The notes under the pieces: model-generated
What the model was told of the DNA's origin: nothing
Seen by the model: only the letters and a program-made list of their open reading frames with translations
Database searches by the model: none
Translations under genes and position numbers: made by a program
Part shown: piece after piece, positions 54,001-61,421 of the stretch
Numbering within the stretch: position 1 is the first letter of the stretch
How the letters are laid out: each line of letters starts with the position of its first letter
NCBI GenBank assembly: GCA_013373595.1
Contig: JABXHO010000062.1
Location: forward strand, 1-64,000
Origin: Flavobacteriales bacterium
GTDB taxonomy: Bacteria > Bacteroidota > Bacteroidia > Flavobacteriales_D > Crocinitomicaceae
Reading direction: 5' to 3'
DNA: 64,000 bases

Positions 54001-56359
54001 CGGTTCTTCTAAGAATGTCCCGAACCTCTAACCAACTTAAATTAGGATTGACGCTTAGCATCAAACCAACAACACCACTCACAATTGGAGTCGCTGCAGA
54101 TGTCCCACCGAAGAACAAATGAAACCTAGAGAAAACGCTGCTTGACGCATTTTTCAAAATAGTCAATTTTTTTCCACTCGAATGCGAGTTCAAAAGACTA
54201 GCCTGATGATTTTTCGAAAAGTTAGTACTTACCGTAACTGTAGAATCTGAAGCATTCCCTGATATCGCGACAACCAATAACTCAGATTTTCCTCCATCAC
54301 TTAACAAAGCTATTCCTGTTGCAGAGGTGACGACTTCATTAACCAGAAATGTGCTCGAATTAGCATTCGCTGTGCCCTTTACAGTGAATTGAATAACACT
54401 CCCTCCAGAGACAAAAGGTTCTGGGGAAAATAACGAATCACGAGCCGGGATAGTTGCAGGAGGTGGGCTAGGGTTAGGTTTCGTCGGTTCACCCCTATGC
54501 GAAGATGTGGCTATTCCATATGCGTATGGTATATGAACCGCGGAAGGAGGAGGATCGGTACTGGGTGGAACAGGTAGTCTACCGACTAAGGAGTCACTTG
54601 GAGCACAAACATCAATAAATCTGTCATAATCATTGGAATACGTGCTGTAAGGCGACTTCGTTTCTTGCCCCAGATAGTTTAAGGTTGATGCCGCTATCGA
54701 CATCATATTCATATGCTGTCCAAATATTGTTGTATTCTTTAACGAATCGTCTGAATTTCCCGCTCCAACTACATTAGGTATTCCTCGTCTTTGCCTACCT
54801 AAAAAACTGACTAGCTTCATTCCTTTGGAAAAGCTGTTCAACTCAGCAGGCAACAAGGATGACAATCCCCATGAGTTACTAAAAACAGAAGCCGAAGGTC
54901 CTTCCACTGCATAATCGTCTAGGTCATAATTATTGGGATTATTGTTCGGAGCGGGGTTCCCGGTATCTTGAATGGGCTCAACTTGCTGCCCAAGGGCTGG
55001 AAAATTTTCTGGGAATTTATGACTTGCTGGATATAACGATCCTAAATGATTTAACCAGTTCGTTTCGAGACCAGATGCGTGCTTAAACATGTTTGCAAGA
55101 AATTCTCCGTTCGAAGAGGAGGGATATACCAAACTCATCATTCTTGAGTTGGGGATCATACCTTGCGTACCGTGAGTCGTTGCTTTCGCAGCCACTGTTC
55201 CTGAAGCATTGGTACCGTGATATTGGTTATGACCTGACTCATTTCCCTGCTGATTGTTGTCATGATCATAAGTAAAGTAGGTCTTTTTGATATTACCACC
55301 TCCTGGGGGCGTGACATCACCAGAAAAGTCGTTGTGTACTGCTGAAGTGCTACCCTGAGATGTACCCGATACAGGAGGAGTATCAGAAGTCTCGATTCCA
55401 CCATCAACTACAGAAATAGTCACGTCAGCACTTCCAAATTTTGAATGACTCCCCAGCTTATCCTTTACAACCTGCCATACTTCAGACATTTCTAACAAAT
55501 CGAAATGCCATTGAAAACCTGTCATATTTCCAACAGGAGGTACGGAAAAGGCTGTTGCTTTTAGCGGCGTACAAGGGATCACGCTGCGTATAGAACTATG
55601 ACTAGCTAAATCGTTAATGAAGTTAATCATTTCGTAGTCATTAGGCGGTATGTATTCTACTAACAAGGTATTCTCAGAATGCACAACTTTAGACACCACC
55701 TTGAATGAATATTGCTCCACTACTTTTGAAATATCCTTTATTGAGATATCTTTTTCGAATTCTACATAAACAAAGCCATTTAAAATAATCTGAGCATCCT
55801 CATTATCTACAATCATGGGGCCCATGCAGCTAACCACCTCATCTTTTATGAGTAAATCTTTTAACTCTTTTCGACTTTTCGAAGACTTCAGATTTTTCAA
55901 CTCTACTCTTCGGTTGACTTTTTCCTTCTTCGATTCTTTTGGCTTGTTAACTCCGAATTGTTTTATCCTTTCATAGAACGCCTCTTTTCGTTCTTCTGAT
56001 AACCCTTCCTTTAAAACAATCCCTAAATTGTCAACATCTCGAACAAATGGTATTTTTTGATTTCCGACAGTTAGAAAATCTCCACCGTCTACTCCCAAGT
56101 GAATTTCGTGAATCTCGTTGTTATTAGAAACTTTAAGCGGATAATCATGGGAGCAGAGATCACCAGAAAACGCTTGAACAACATAACTCCCAACAGGAAT
56201 ATTTTCTATGATATGAAGTCCCGATTCACTATCATAAGTAGGGATCAATGTTGAAATGCTTTCTTTGCTTTTATTGGACCTTAACTTTACCTCAACGGAA
56301 GTAAGACTTTTCCAGTTTGCGTTGAAAAATCGGAACTTAACGGTGGTTATCTTAATCAT
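48014..56359 (-). CDS. Giant subtilisin-type (S8) protease, 2,781 aa
   Basis: First gene of the giant operon. Residues 1-270 are a leader-like region: a small beta domain (1-95), a basic linker, and an inhibitor-like segment ending in RSVIPCTPL. The S8 domain follows with a complete triad: D319 in ISVVDGGIE, H381 in QYHGTNASG and S754 in GGTSAATPIVSGVV; the oxyanion Asn is N535 in GAGNSDDS. About 150 residues are inserted before the serine box (590-745). Some 2,000 C-terminal residues are mostly beta and unrecognised. No signal peptide or sorting domain is seen, which is odd for a subtilase. Plausible roles are maturation of the two downstream giants or an exported toxin-like protease; neither can be decided here. 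Confidence 0.82.
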   Translation of the reverse strand: MIKITTVKFRFFNANWKSLTSVEVKLRSNKSKESISTLIPTYDSESGLHIIENIPVGSYVVQAFSGDLCSHDYPLKVSNNNEIHEIHLGVDGGDFLTVGNQKIPFVRDVDNLGIVLKEGLSEERKEAFYERIKQFGVNKPKESKKEKVNRRVELKNLKSSKSRKELKDLLIKDEVVSCMGPMIVDNEDAQIILNGFVYVEFEKDISIKDISKVVEQYSFKVVSKVVHSENTLLVEYIPPNDYEMINFINDLASHSSIRSVIPCTPLKATAFSVPPVGNMTGFQWHFDLLEMSEVWQVVKDKLGSHSKFGSADVTISVVDGGIETSDTPPVSGTSQGSTSAVHNDFSGDVTPPGGGNIKKTYFTYDHDNNQQGNESGHNQYHGTNASGTVAAKATTHGTQGMIPNSRMMSLVYPSSSNGEFLANMFKHASGLETNWLNHLGSLYPASHKFPENFPALGQQVEPIQDTGNPAPNNNPNNYDLDDYAVEGPSASVFSNSWGLSSLLPAELNSFSKGMKLVSFLGRQRRGIPNVVGAGNSDDSLKNTTIFGQHMNMMSIAASTLNYLGQETKSPYSTYSNDYDRFIDVCAPSDSLVGRLPVPPSTDPPPSAVHIPYAYGIATSSHRGEPTKPNPSPPPATIPARDSLFSPEPFVSGGSVIQFTVKGTANANSSTFLVNEVVTSATGIALLSDGGKSELLVVAISGNASDSTVTVSTNFSKNHQASLLNSHSSGKKLTILKNASSSVFSRFHLFFGGTSAATPIVSGVVGLMLSVNPNLSWLEVRDILRRTAIPINMRHRGVSTIGSILNWRQFNSVDMYDEANALPVVNNEGGFIAKHQEINSTTGAVVNEDIDSAPINITSGTLNGSSRQITVASSDDFQLKQTLLIGWESTLKNAVSASDTTIVVKDGRGFKQGQTLIIGRDTKTSLIAVNGANIDVNSTDGFKTGDHILINGTAAEISGFGTTSNSSPKYGRDGSCSRIVLTAPFTLPTGVNPIGVVVEIDPAFQTEEIELINDGTAVTINPSNNETTLKLKASTSVQNSYNANVIVKEVSSEIRVIVEKIEPNKIVIDKPEFTHNSPYFITKGRRADYNHAFGFGRVNPLDAVTEAKDYKFEDVDLYIKNNLNDNGKDLNGDSIQSPDIWVRKQADLDLAAENDSNELNQNLEIAIPKVTSFDGSGDDDLEVDTFYDGPPVSELTTYVIRVDSSTAYSFEKTVGSTVTSSPSPITISTTFADIEGGASGVRIKFGTGTHDIADEWTIVLRPGSRQVYARVRNAGKKDSFEKAKDASARDVNNVRFSICVKTDKNLQLENYVLNNLNTVNPGVAFDISKGVEGTIILNENIENFSEPIKGKGQGTDEHHKLFLSGWPDNHLPPRNKFDGTNTPEAIAFGTKRLFALAEVLPHDGIVKDGATITDGLSPQTNNNISFREIGFYNAQFRKTGNIGLPVNLINIDASPIDEVVSIDLKALSGVFYKKNIHIVFKREFFSSGTNPEVAEYHYNTTSSAFEFIDPVIDDTTFNDTWITVHPNITGDVNTPEIQTVFETTVQAGLTTSKISIAVKVYNEENEFELYSEAHQIIVTTPSTISPESTTGTSGATEKQEVLFYTQPDLIASGQSATMSFGPNSSTAFNTTNLFTTAGALDPLAYAVTAGVVFAQDTVDGPAGPNATVNLILKPYDQGVIQGLKVKYFVYRGILKSELVANSTDLNIASVGTIDLVKNAVESYEELYKKVNAVASVPPGEVVGIESLGLDLVGLPDGTPLSAGFFGRGDNQPVPVKKGDTLGHFVGLSGSNNFGFDIILEDENLNPVFGDVRKKQNIITYTATGASTEAELTARSQILGYLDPCAFYGMHGIGGIVKANLEGGGTATVEEYVAGQENVYVKLLSPYFFNRNTIYLDIRGVQGKTYNFSQVVPPEIKVILGKKGGPSDSGALMGYSTNSWPIKILTAADVSLVSGNDDSKKETVPFRAYLRGKSTSNFKVYLSSGKPFNKKLSRMLELTKDKQRFYNFSTDIDGYAEDSIDIGLLNYPPDPSTPVTSLVSYYVRLKYIDDIGTDSEDQGSLLPKNHDFDNVFGPEPEFFANAKSTQMMPVGTEPYIDGANSIGFQGVVDSGVAKDSGRTIFYAVPKTTALSLRGSSRYKRLLAGSFDQSFFDAILGNKLPGLHKRKREIVVGGNTIYYLDIVSDEIIGNEISSPLNLMGLSITDAELATLKTNIANLDDTIYAPVINIRSKTSNLDDNGLGYLKAEIGFAGLNSSGAFTELPETLEVYGGSGTFLCSSAAAVIEPEPAVASWNDITWDKNNSGSPQVYRRLIVDVDRETNTNHKLEWELYDDTGNVQTYTGTPEDTWGRSGVVNAGDPIMLPAGTRVVVLGRRLLGGGANYKGNYTFYRVVCWYRNEYREGYVAEYSVLFQNGSDRVNTEDLKYMSDLMIAETFFSDIALELRLLEEFAVAESADVNMPLLWSEIQKNKTRWEAIKTNVQTQGNVIMSAYKSEVLDLTDPSKNKFRTSRRTIQDDLRRFKKLAMFNALESFNEYMIVSFDPRGQVHKRIKDAGSTTYPLISEKVIYSSIGEAISNAQSAAGPVVYDPTGNKIQELKAELTALKADIDSNFPLGSPILESADYLYIQEVLDPGNVSDPDIITVDEAAGVIFIGANGWLSGGRASSNYLNELVPSDQSFGHVDSDTQFSLVVNECNIAYGFAPPSFSVYQELFTMLTDTHDSGAFEAYSYLKDPAHTLQGSIISANGHLNVDPNASLAEVLIRIFLRNPEIGLFYIDEYLTEFGV

Positions 56360-56494
56360 ACTTAAATATTTAGAGGTGTACTGAATTAATCAGTAATCAA
56401 CTCATTTACCAACCGTTACGGGATTGCAAGATCGGAATAGTTGGTCTTAACAAAAGGTGAACGTAATTGGTTAATTCGTCTGTATAAAGATATG

Positions 56495-56530
56495 TTGACT
56501 GAACGTTCGTGTCAATGAGTATTAATACTC
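56495..56530 (-). promoter_or_regulatory. Candidate operator upstream of the giant operon
   Basis: GAGTATTAATACTC (56517-56530) is a perfect 14-bp palindrome. Directly beside it TTGAC (56495-56499) and GTCAA (56511-56515) flank a near-palindromic AACGTT centre. Both lie about 140-165 bp upstream of the giant protease start, in the 293-bp gap that otherwise shows nothing recognisable. The orphan NarL-type regulator encoded at 57703-58359 is a candidate ligand. Confidence 0.45.
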
Positions 56531-56652
56531 AAATTGAACACTTTTTTGACTAAACACTGAGTGGGTCGCGACAATAATACGTCCGATTAAACTCGTATTA
56601 CTCTTTTGTTCGAGTTCCAAATACATGTGAGAAAAACCGCGTTACGAGTGAC

Positions 56653-57594
56653 TTATTTTTTTACAAAAAATGTAAACGACAATTGATGAGCACCTGAATA
56701 TTCAACTCCATTCAAATTATAGATTAACTCGGTTAGGTCATTAACCCCATTCAACAAATAACCTGGCATGTCGAAGTAGAAATTCAAATAGCCTCCAGTG
56801 GTGCCAGCTCCATAATTCGTCAAGCCCATTCCTTCGAAAAATTGACGCATTTTTTCCTGATCCACCTCATCCTTTCTCATGGAAATGGTAAGAGTTCCTG
56901 GAAACGTTGTCGCGTCTGAAAAACTTTCTTCATTTGAAATAAGTGGTCCGGCATATTCGACCAAATCGACTTCAGCTCTTAATTTCTCCAATTCGATACA
57001 TCTCGCACCTTTCATTTCGTACTCGCCTTGCTTTTTCTTTACGATATAGGATCGTTTTAAATGTTCACCGGGAGCTCTGTGAAAAGGCTCTGAACTTTTT
57101 CGAAGAAAATCACTCATTAAAAAGTGAACCTCCAGTCCTAAATTTTCTAATAAACGCTCAAATCTGGCTTGCAAGGAAGAATCAGTTTCAGGATTATTAT
57201 CTCCCATTCGGGTAAGGTAGAGGAAGTCTGCATTATCATTTACGGGATAGTTTAAGCCTTCTAGAAAATAATAGGGTTCATCCTTTTTTAGTAAATAAAT
57301 CTTGTCTGGAAGAACACGAATGTTTTCTGCTGAAATCGTTAGATAGTCGGGATGAGAAATGACTATATCATATAGTCTCGTACTTTTACTTCTGTACTTC
57401 AACTCATATTTTTTTGACTTTTCGCTGTACGCACCGCCGGAACCATTAATCGAAAATTCAGCATCCGTTACTGGTTCATTGTTTCCGTTCAAAAGTTGAA
57501 ACGAATTAGACTTGTTTGGTTCTTTCATTGTTTCAGATTGAGCTAAACTTATATTAGCCAGAATTAATAAGGTGAAAAACACTACGGATTTCAT
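56653..57594 (-). CDS. Secreted protein of unknown function
   Basis: A 313-aa protein with a clear signal peptide (MKSVVFFTLLILANISLAQ). The mature part begins with a short carboxypeptidase-regulatory-like beta module (QLLNGNNEPVTDAEFSING to about residue 100) of the kind that mediates surface attachment in Bacteroidota. The rest (LEGLNYPVNDNADFLYLTRMGD onward) is not recognised and has no cysteine pair or catalytic motif that I can name. It is followed by the giant operon on the same strand, 293 bp away, and preceded by the response regulator gene; a shared function is possible but unproven. It does not carry a T9SS sorting domain, so it is probably periplasmic or outer-membrane associated. 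Confidence 0.65.
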   Translation of the reverse strand: MKSVVFFTLLILANISLAQSETMKEPNKSNSFQLLNGNNEPVTDAEFSINGSGGAYSEKSKKYELKYRSKSTRLYDIVISHPDYLTISAENIRVLPDKIYLLKKDEPYYFLEGLNYPVNDNADFLYLTRMGDNNPETDSSLQARFERLLENLGLEVHFLMSDFLRKSSEPFHRAPGEHLKRSYIVKKKQGEYEMKGARCIELEKLRAEVDLVEYAGPLISNEESFSDATTFPGTLTISMRKDEVDQEKMRQFFEGMGLTNYGAGTTGGYLNFYFDMPGYLLNGVNDLTELIYNLNGVEYSGAHQLSFTFFVKK

Positions 57595-57702
57595 GCTAGT
57601 TCTCTTTTAGGTCACTTACTTCAATAACTGTGCCAAGACAGGAAATATCAACCGTAAATCTATTCAACAGAGCTAAATATCTGTACTTTTCAATCAGAAT
57701 AT

Positions 57703-58359
57703 TCATATCGCGTAAACATTATTCTTAATTGCATAAACCACTAATTCTGCTGTTGTTCTACACTGCGTCTTCTTCGAAATCCGCATTCTGTGATTCTCTA
57801 CTGTTCTTTGACTGAGAGAAAGTTCCAATGACATCTCGCCATTCGATCTCCCTTTGCAAATTAGTACAACTATTTCTGCTTCGCGTTCAGTTAGCACATT
57901 TTTTTTGTCGAGAAGAGACTCCTTCTCTTCGGATTCAGAATTAACTTCCAATAAAAACTCAGGTGTCAACAGCCCATGGTAGAAGCGCTTATTCGTGTAC
58001 ACTTGTCTTATTGCATTGACTAACACGTCAATGCCAACCGATTTACTCAGAACCGTCCAGGCTCCATGAGTCAAATACCTTCTTAAACTTTGAATGGATT
58101 CAGCTATCGTTAAAAAGATCACTTTTACATTTGGGTGAAATTGGCTTAAAAAACTCAGGGTTTGTAAGCCATTCATTTCGGGCATTTCTTCATCTAGCAG
58201 AACTAAATCTACTTCCTTCTCTTTTATGGCTTCAATTAATTCTTTGCCATTTCTTGAAGAAGCAACAATTTGAAATTCTAAAAAATCACCGAGTACACGC
58301 GAGAGTCCTTCTCTTATAATTTCCTGATCTTCTGCTAGTGCTATTCGTATGGTGGTCAT
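57703..58359 (-). CDS. NarL/LuxR-family response regulator (orphan)
   Basis: A 218-aa two-component regulator. The receiver domain (1-120) is intact: DQE near residue 11, phospho-acceptor D56 in DLVLLDEEMPEMNG, T84 in IFLTIAE and K106 in VLSKSVG. The output domain (about 150-215) is a LuxR helix-turn-helix, LTEREAEIVVLICKGRSNGE with LSQRTVENHRMRI. No histidine kinase gene is next to it within the window. It is read in the same direction as the secreted protein and giant operon downstream, and a palindrome suited to such a dimeric regulator lies upstream of the latter. It may also answer to a kinase elsewhere. Confidence 0.92.
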   Translation of the reverse strand: MTTIRIALAEDQEIIREGLSRVLGDFLEFQIVASSRNGKELIEAIKEKEVDLVLLDEEMPEMNGLQTLSFLSQFHPNVKVIFLTIAESIQSLRRYLTHGAWTVLSKSVGIDVLVNAIRQVYTNKRFYHGLLTPEFLLEVNSESEEKESLLDKKNVLTEREAEIVVLICKGRSNGEMSLELSLSQRTVENHRMRISKKTQCRTTAELVVYAIKNNVYAI

Positions 58360-58524
58360 GTTGTAAATAACGGTTAGTTGTAGGGTTGTTACGCTTTAAG
58401 TTTTAATTTGAAGCGCAGGAGTAACAACAGTTAAACTTAAAGAAAATTATTTTATTGCACAAGTAGCCATTTTTAACTTTTTTTGGTTTCAATCCAATCC
58501 ATCTAAAAAGTTTATCTTTACCAC

Positions 58525-59157
58525 ATGAACATCAACCTATCCAGCGAAGAAAAAATCAAAGTCTTAAATGGCGACGACCTTTACGGAATCATGCAGCGCA
58601 TTTTACTTCGTGCGGATAAAATTGATCAGGATCGTGAGCATTTTTGGATCGTCGGCTTAGCAACGAACAACCGTATTCTTTTTATCGAGTTAATCGGGCT
58701 AGGCTCGGTAAATGCAACAATTGCAGAGCCCATGGATGTTTTCAGTTTCGCCCTTCAAAAACGTGCCGTAAAAATCATATTAGTTCATAATCATCCGAGT
58801 GGAGAACTGAAACCTTCACCTGCGGACCTAGACATGACCGACAGACTGATTCAAGTAGGAGTTATCGTGAATACCGAAGTGTACGACCACCTCATCATCA
58901 CAAAACGAAGCTACATGAGTTTCCGCGACACAAGTGTACTGGATGAGCTAAAAGAGAGTAAAAAGTATGTTGTTCCAACCATGCCATTGGATGACCGATT
59001 AAAATTAAAAGCAGAACAATTAGCAGAGAAGAATGCAGTTTTTGTCAAGAGTGAAATCGCATTGAAGTTACTCGGAAAAGGTGTCGACCTCGAAACGATT
59101 CGCGAAACGACAGGTTTATCGACTGAAGAAATACAACAATTGCGTTCCGAAAATTGA
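58525..59157 (+). CDS. radC: RadC-like JAB/MPN-domain protein
   Basis: A 210-aa member of the mobile-element branch of RadC (UPF0758). It lacks the N-terminal helix-hairpin-helix part of chromosomal RadC. The JAMM metal site is complete: E55 in LFIELIGLGS and HNHPSGELKPSPADLD (H88, H90, D101). About 60 extra C-terminal residues include KLLGKGVDLETIRETTGLS, a small helix-turn-helix-like unit also seen at the end of Rpn/PD-(D/E)XK transposase-like proteins. The biochemical role of this family is unsettled. Short RadC proteins are frequent markers of integrated elements in Bacteroidota. It is the first gene of a plus-strand cassette reaching to 61,942. The promoter was not resolved; the ATG at 58525 is the first in frame. 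Confidence 0.88.
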   Translation: MNINLSSEEKIKVLNGDDLYGIMQRILLRADKIDQDREHFWIVGLATNNRILFIELIGLGSVNATIAEPMDVFSFALQKRAVKIILVHNHPSGELKPSPADLDMTDRLIQVGVIVNTEVYDHLIITKRSYMSFRDTSVLDELKESKKYVVPTMPLDDRLKLKAEQLAEKNAVFVKSEIALKLLGKGVDLETIRETTGLSTEEIQQLRSEN

Positions 59158-59177
59158 TTTAGACTCACCCGTAAAAA

Positions 59178-59231
59178 GATCAGTAAGGATCAATAGCGAT
59201 CAGGAAAGATCACAAAAGATCGTTGACGATC
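59178..59231. repeat. Six GATC sites spaced exactly 10 bp apart
   Basis: GATC occurs at 59178, 59188, 59198, 59208, 59218 and 59228, each followed by six variable bases. The block lies between radC and the next gene. Exact 10-bp phasing places all copies on one face of the helix, as with iterons or cooperative operator arrays. It may be a replication-initiator or repressor site of the cassette. The alternative is a run of codons in an upstream extension of the next gene. Confidence 0.6.
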
Positions 59232-59266
59232 GATACGAAAACGAACTTCTTTCTCGTTGTTACCTC

Positions 59267-60040
59267 ATGGAAAACACCCTCGAAAGCGAATTCAAATTAC
59301 GAAAGCAGAAGCATCTTGAAGCTCTCAATAGTTCGTATCAGTCATTAATTGAAGCTGCTCACGACAAAACATACGCAGCACGTGTTTATTCCAACTCTCT
59401 ATTTGGTTCGATCTTGGATTGGAAAGACCAATCACTCTACTTCGAACGTGTTTTGGCTCAAGTAGCACACCTTTCAAAATTGAATCCAAGTAATGTTATC
59501 GCACCACTAATCGAAAAGCTTCCTACGATCAAAGAAGGAATCTATGACACCTTACCCCTATTCAATGAAGATGATACTGACACTCAAAATGAACTTCGCT
59601 TCTTGGAATTAACCGACATCGAATTGGCTGATCACCTGGCACAATTTATTGCAGCTTTGGATTTATCGAAAAAGTACGCCTCACGAACTGTCGAAGAATC
59701 GAATAAAAGTGATTCAACCAAAAACAAGAAGCATCGTTTCACCCGAAATCAGCAATTATTAGCGATTTATTACACCTTGAAATCAGCGGGTATTGAACCT
59801 CGAAAAACTGCAGATATGACGAACTACTCCCGCTTCGTCCACCTACTCAGTGGAGTTGGTTTCACTAAAGTAGAAAACGATATTTTTTACTCTAAAGTTC
59901 AGAAACTGCCGAATCTTTCAACCGATCCCTATTTAAAGAAAGATCTCGAATACATCCGAGACTACTTCTTAAAGATTGATGCACACAAAATCGTTGAAGA
60001 AATCGATTTAGAAATCAAAAACTGCTCAAATAACCACTAA
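59267..60040 (+). CDS. Conserved Bacteroidetes mobile-element protein of unknown function
   Basis: From the ATG at 59267 the product is 257 aa, beginning MENTLESEFKLRKQKH. The same frame is open back to an ATG at 59081 inside radC, which would translate the GATC repeat block, so I prefer the later start. The C-terminal 100 residues (FTRNQQLLAIYYTLKSAGIE, FVHLLSGVGF, KKDLEYIRDYFLKI) follow a pattern I recall from many Bacteroidetes mobile-element proteins of unknown role. The N-terminal half is helical. No nuclease, helicase or HTH motif is clear. It may be a regulator or replication-linked protein acting on the phased GATC sites just upstream; this is only a positional guess. Confidence 0.6.
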   Translation: MENTLESEFKLRKQKHLEALNSSYQSLIEAAHDKTYAARVYSNSLFGSILDWKDQSLYFERVLAQVAHLSKLNPSNVIAPLIEKLPTIKEGIYDTLPLFNEDDTDTQNELRFLELTDIELADHLAQFIAALDLSKKYASRTVEESNKSDSTKNKKHRFTRNQQLLAIYYTLKSAGIEPRKTADMTNYSRFVHLLSGVGFTKVENDIFYSKVQKLPNLSTDPYLKKDLEYIRDYFLKIDAHKIVEEIDLEIKNCSNNH

Positions 60041-60128
60041 AAAGCATCATTTAGGGGTACCCTAACCCCACCCAAGGGCTGTTTTTGTCCCGAACTTTGC
60101 ACTGTAGTTTTAACAAAACGTATACAGT

Positions 60129-60728
60129 ATGAAGCAGAAAAAGCAGAAGAAAAAATCGAAAGTCTATTCGAAAAAAGGACTATCTGGACTCATCCAAAAG
60201 TACAGTTCACTTGACACGAAACAGAACGTTGGCAATACAGCCATCAAAAGTATCACTGAAGTTGCGGCAGGGGCTGGTGTAGGATCACTTCTTTCAGCAT
60301 CAATCGGAAAGAACTCGCCACTTGCGGGTTTACTCCTAGTATTTGCTGGAAACTATGTAGGCGACTCTACTCATCTCCTGAAAACAATTGGCATCGGAAC
60401 TATTGCACATGGAATAGCGAAGGCAAATGACTATGACAAAATGGGAAATGCTAAATCACGATTTCAGCAACTTCGTGAGGATTGGAAAAAGACATTTCGA
60501 ATTTCCACAAAAGAAAAGAAGTCGATCGTTAGGACCTCGACTGAAACTCCTACACCAACATCCACTGAATTGAATACTGTGGAATTGGACTCTAGTCCAG
60601 AGGTGTCAGGTCCTGAATTCTTGTATAACCTCTATGAGGAAAGTGAAACTCGCACAAACGATGAAAAACTCGACCTAGAGAAAACCAAAGATTTGGATGA
60701 GCAATTAAAAATGAACCCTTTAATCTAG
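60129..60728 (+). CDS. Small protein with glycine-rich hydrophobic core
   Basis: A 199-aa protein of three parts. The N terminus is very basic (MKQKKQKKKSKVYSKKG). Residues about 45-100 are glycine/alanine-rich and hydrophobic (AAGAGVGSLLSASIG, LLLVFAGNYVG, IGIGTIAHGIAKAND), probably two or three short membrane helices. The C-terminal half is polar and acidic with a TETPTPTSTELNT stretch. I do not recognise the family. The layout would suit a membrane-interacting or virion-type protein of a small element. It lies 88 bp after the previous gene, behind a small TTAGGG-gta-CCCTAA inverted repeat (60051-60065), and 6 bp before the next gene. Confidence 0.55.
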   Translation: MKQKKQKKKSKVYSKKGLSGLIQKYSSLDTKQNVGNTAIKSITEVAAGAGVGSLLSASIGKNSPLAGLLLVFAGNYVGDSTHLLKTIGIGTIAHGIAKANDYDKMGNAKSRFQQLREDWKKTFRISTKEKKSIVRTSTETPTPTSTELNTVELDSSPEVSGPEFLYNLYEESETRTNDEKLDLEKTKDLDEQLKMNPLI

Positions 60729-60734
60729 CAGACC

Positions 60735-61421
60735 ATGGAAGAAAGAATGGCATATAACGAACAGAATACGAATCGCATTTATCGCAGACTAGAAAATGCG
60801 ACCAAGCAAGGATCACCAATCGAATATGAAATACGTATCGATTCCTATGTTTCTGTTCACAGAACTACAGACTTAGAATTGTTTGATTGGCATGAGAGTG
60901 ATTTAGACGAAGACTCCGAGAAAATTACGTTTCTCCTCTATCGTGGGAAATCACAGCACTCTGATCGCTTTGAATTAATCGGGACGCCAACCACTTCGTT
61001 ATTTGGGCTTCAAACCGAGAATGAACGTATCAAGACAAGTATAGCGGCATTTCGAAAGGAGCAAGAAGAACAGGAACGGGAAAGAAAACTGCTTAAACTC
61101 AGGAGAAAGGTCAAAAAATTGAAACGGATTGTACACACCCAGGACAGCCTCATTACTGAACTTCAAACCAAACAATCATTTGATTTCAAAGAATTGGTTC
61201 CGTTGCTTCAAAGTATCCGTCCAGCAACGGGTATGGAATCTTCGCCAAATGAAGCAACATTGGCAGGAATTCCCGTCAGCACCATAATCCCAGAGTTTGA
61301 AAAAGCCGAAAAACAATATGGAAGAGAACGCATCGTGGAAAGTATGATGATCATGCTCGATATTCTTCCCAGCAAATCCCTCATTAAAAAAGTGAAAGAA
61401 CTCATCAAGAATCATGGATAA
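60735..61421 (+). CDS. Coiled-coil protein of the RadC cassette, function unknown
   Basis: A 228-aa protein. The N-terminal third is mixed alpha/beta (SPIEYEIRIDSYVSVHRTTD), followed by a strongly charged coiled coil at about 95-145 (KEQEEQERERKLLKLRRKVK, LITELQTK) and a C-terminal helical region (about 150-228). No catalytic motif is visible. The ATG at 60735 follows the previous stop by 6 bp; a second ATG at codon 5 is possible. Its last bases overlap the start of the HTH gene by 8 nt, so these genes are co-translated. A structural or DNA-partition role would suit the shape but is not demonstrated. Confidence 0.55.
   Translation: MEERMAYNEQNTNRIYRRLENATKQGSPIEYEIRIDSYVSVHRTTDLELFDWHESDLDEDSEKITFLLYRGKSQHSDRFELIGTPTTSLFGLQTENERIKTSIAAFRKEQEEQERERKLLKLRRKVKKLKRIVHTQDSLITELQTKQSFDFKELVPLLQSIRPATGMESSPNEATLAGIPVSTIIPEFEKAEKQYGRERIVESMMIMLDILPSKSLIKKVKELIKNHG

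Noticed and set aside
36105-56359. Extracellular contractile injection system encoded by the giant genes.
   Set aside because: No sheath, tube, baseplate, spike or AAA assembly gene is present in the window; giant size alone is not evidence.
60080-60128. A TTGCAC-N18-TATACA promoter before the 199-aa gene.
   Set aside because: It would place the transcription start at or after the start codon, so either the match is accidental or the gene starts later; not listed as a feature.
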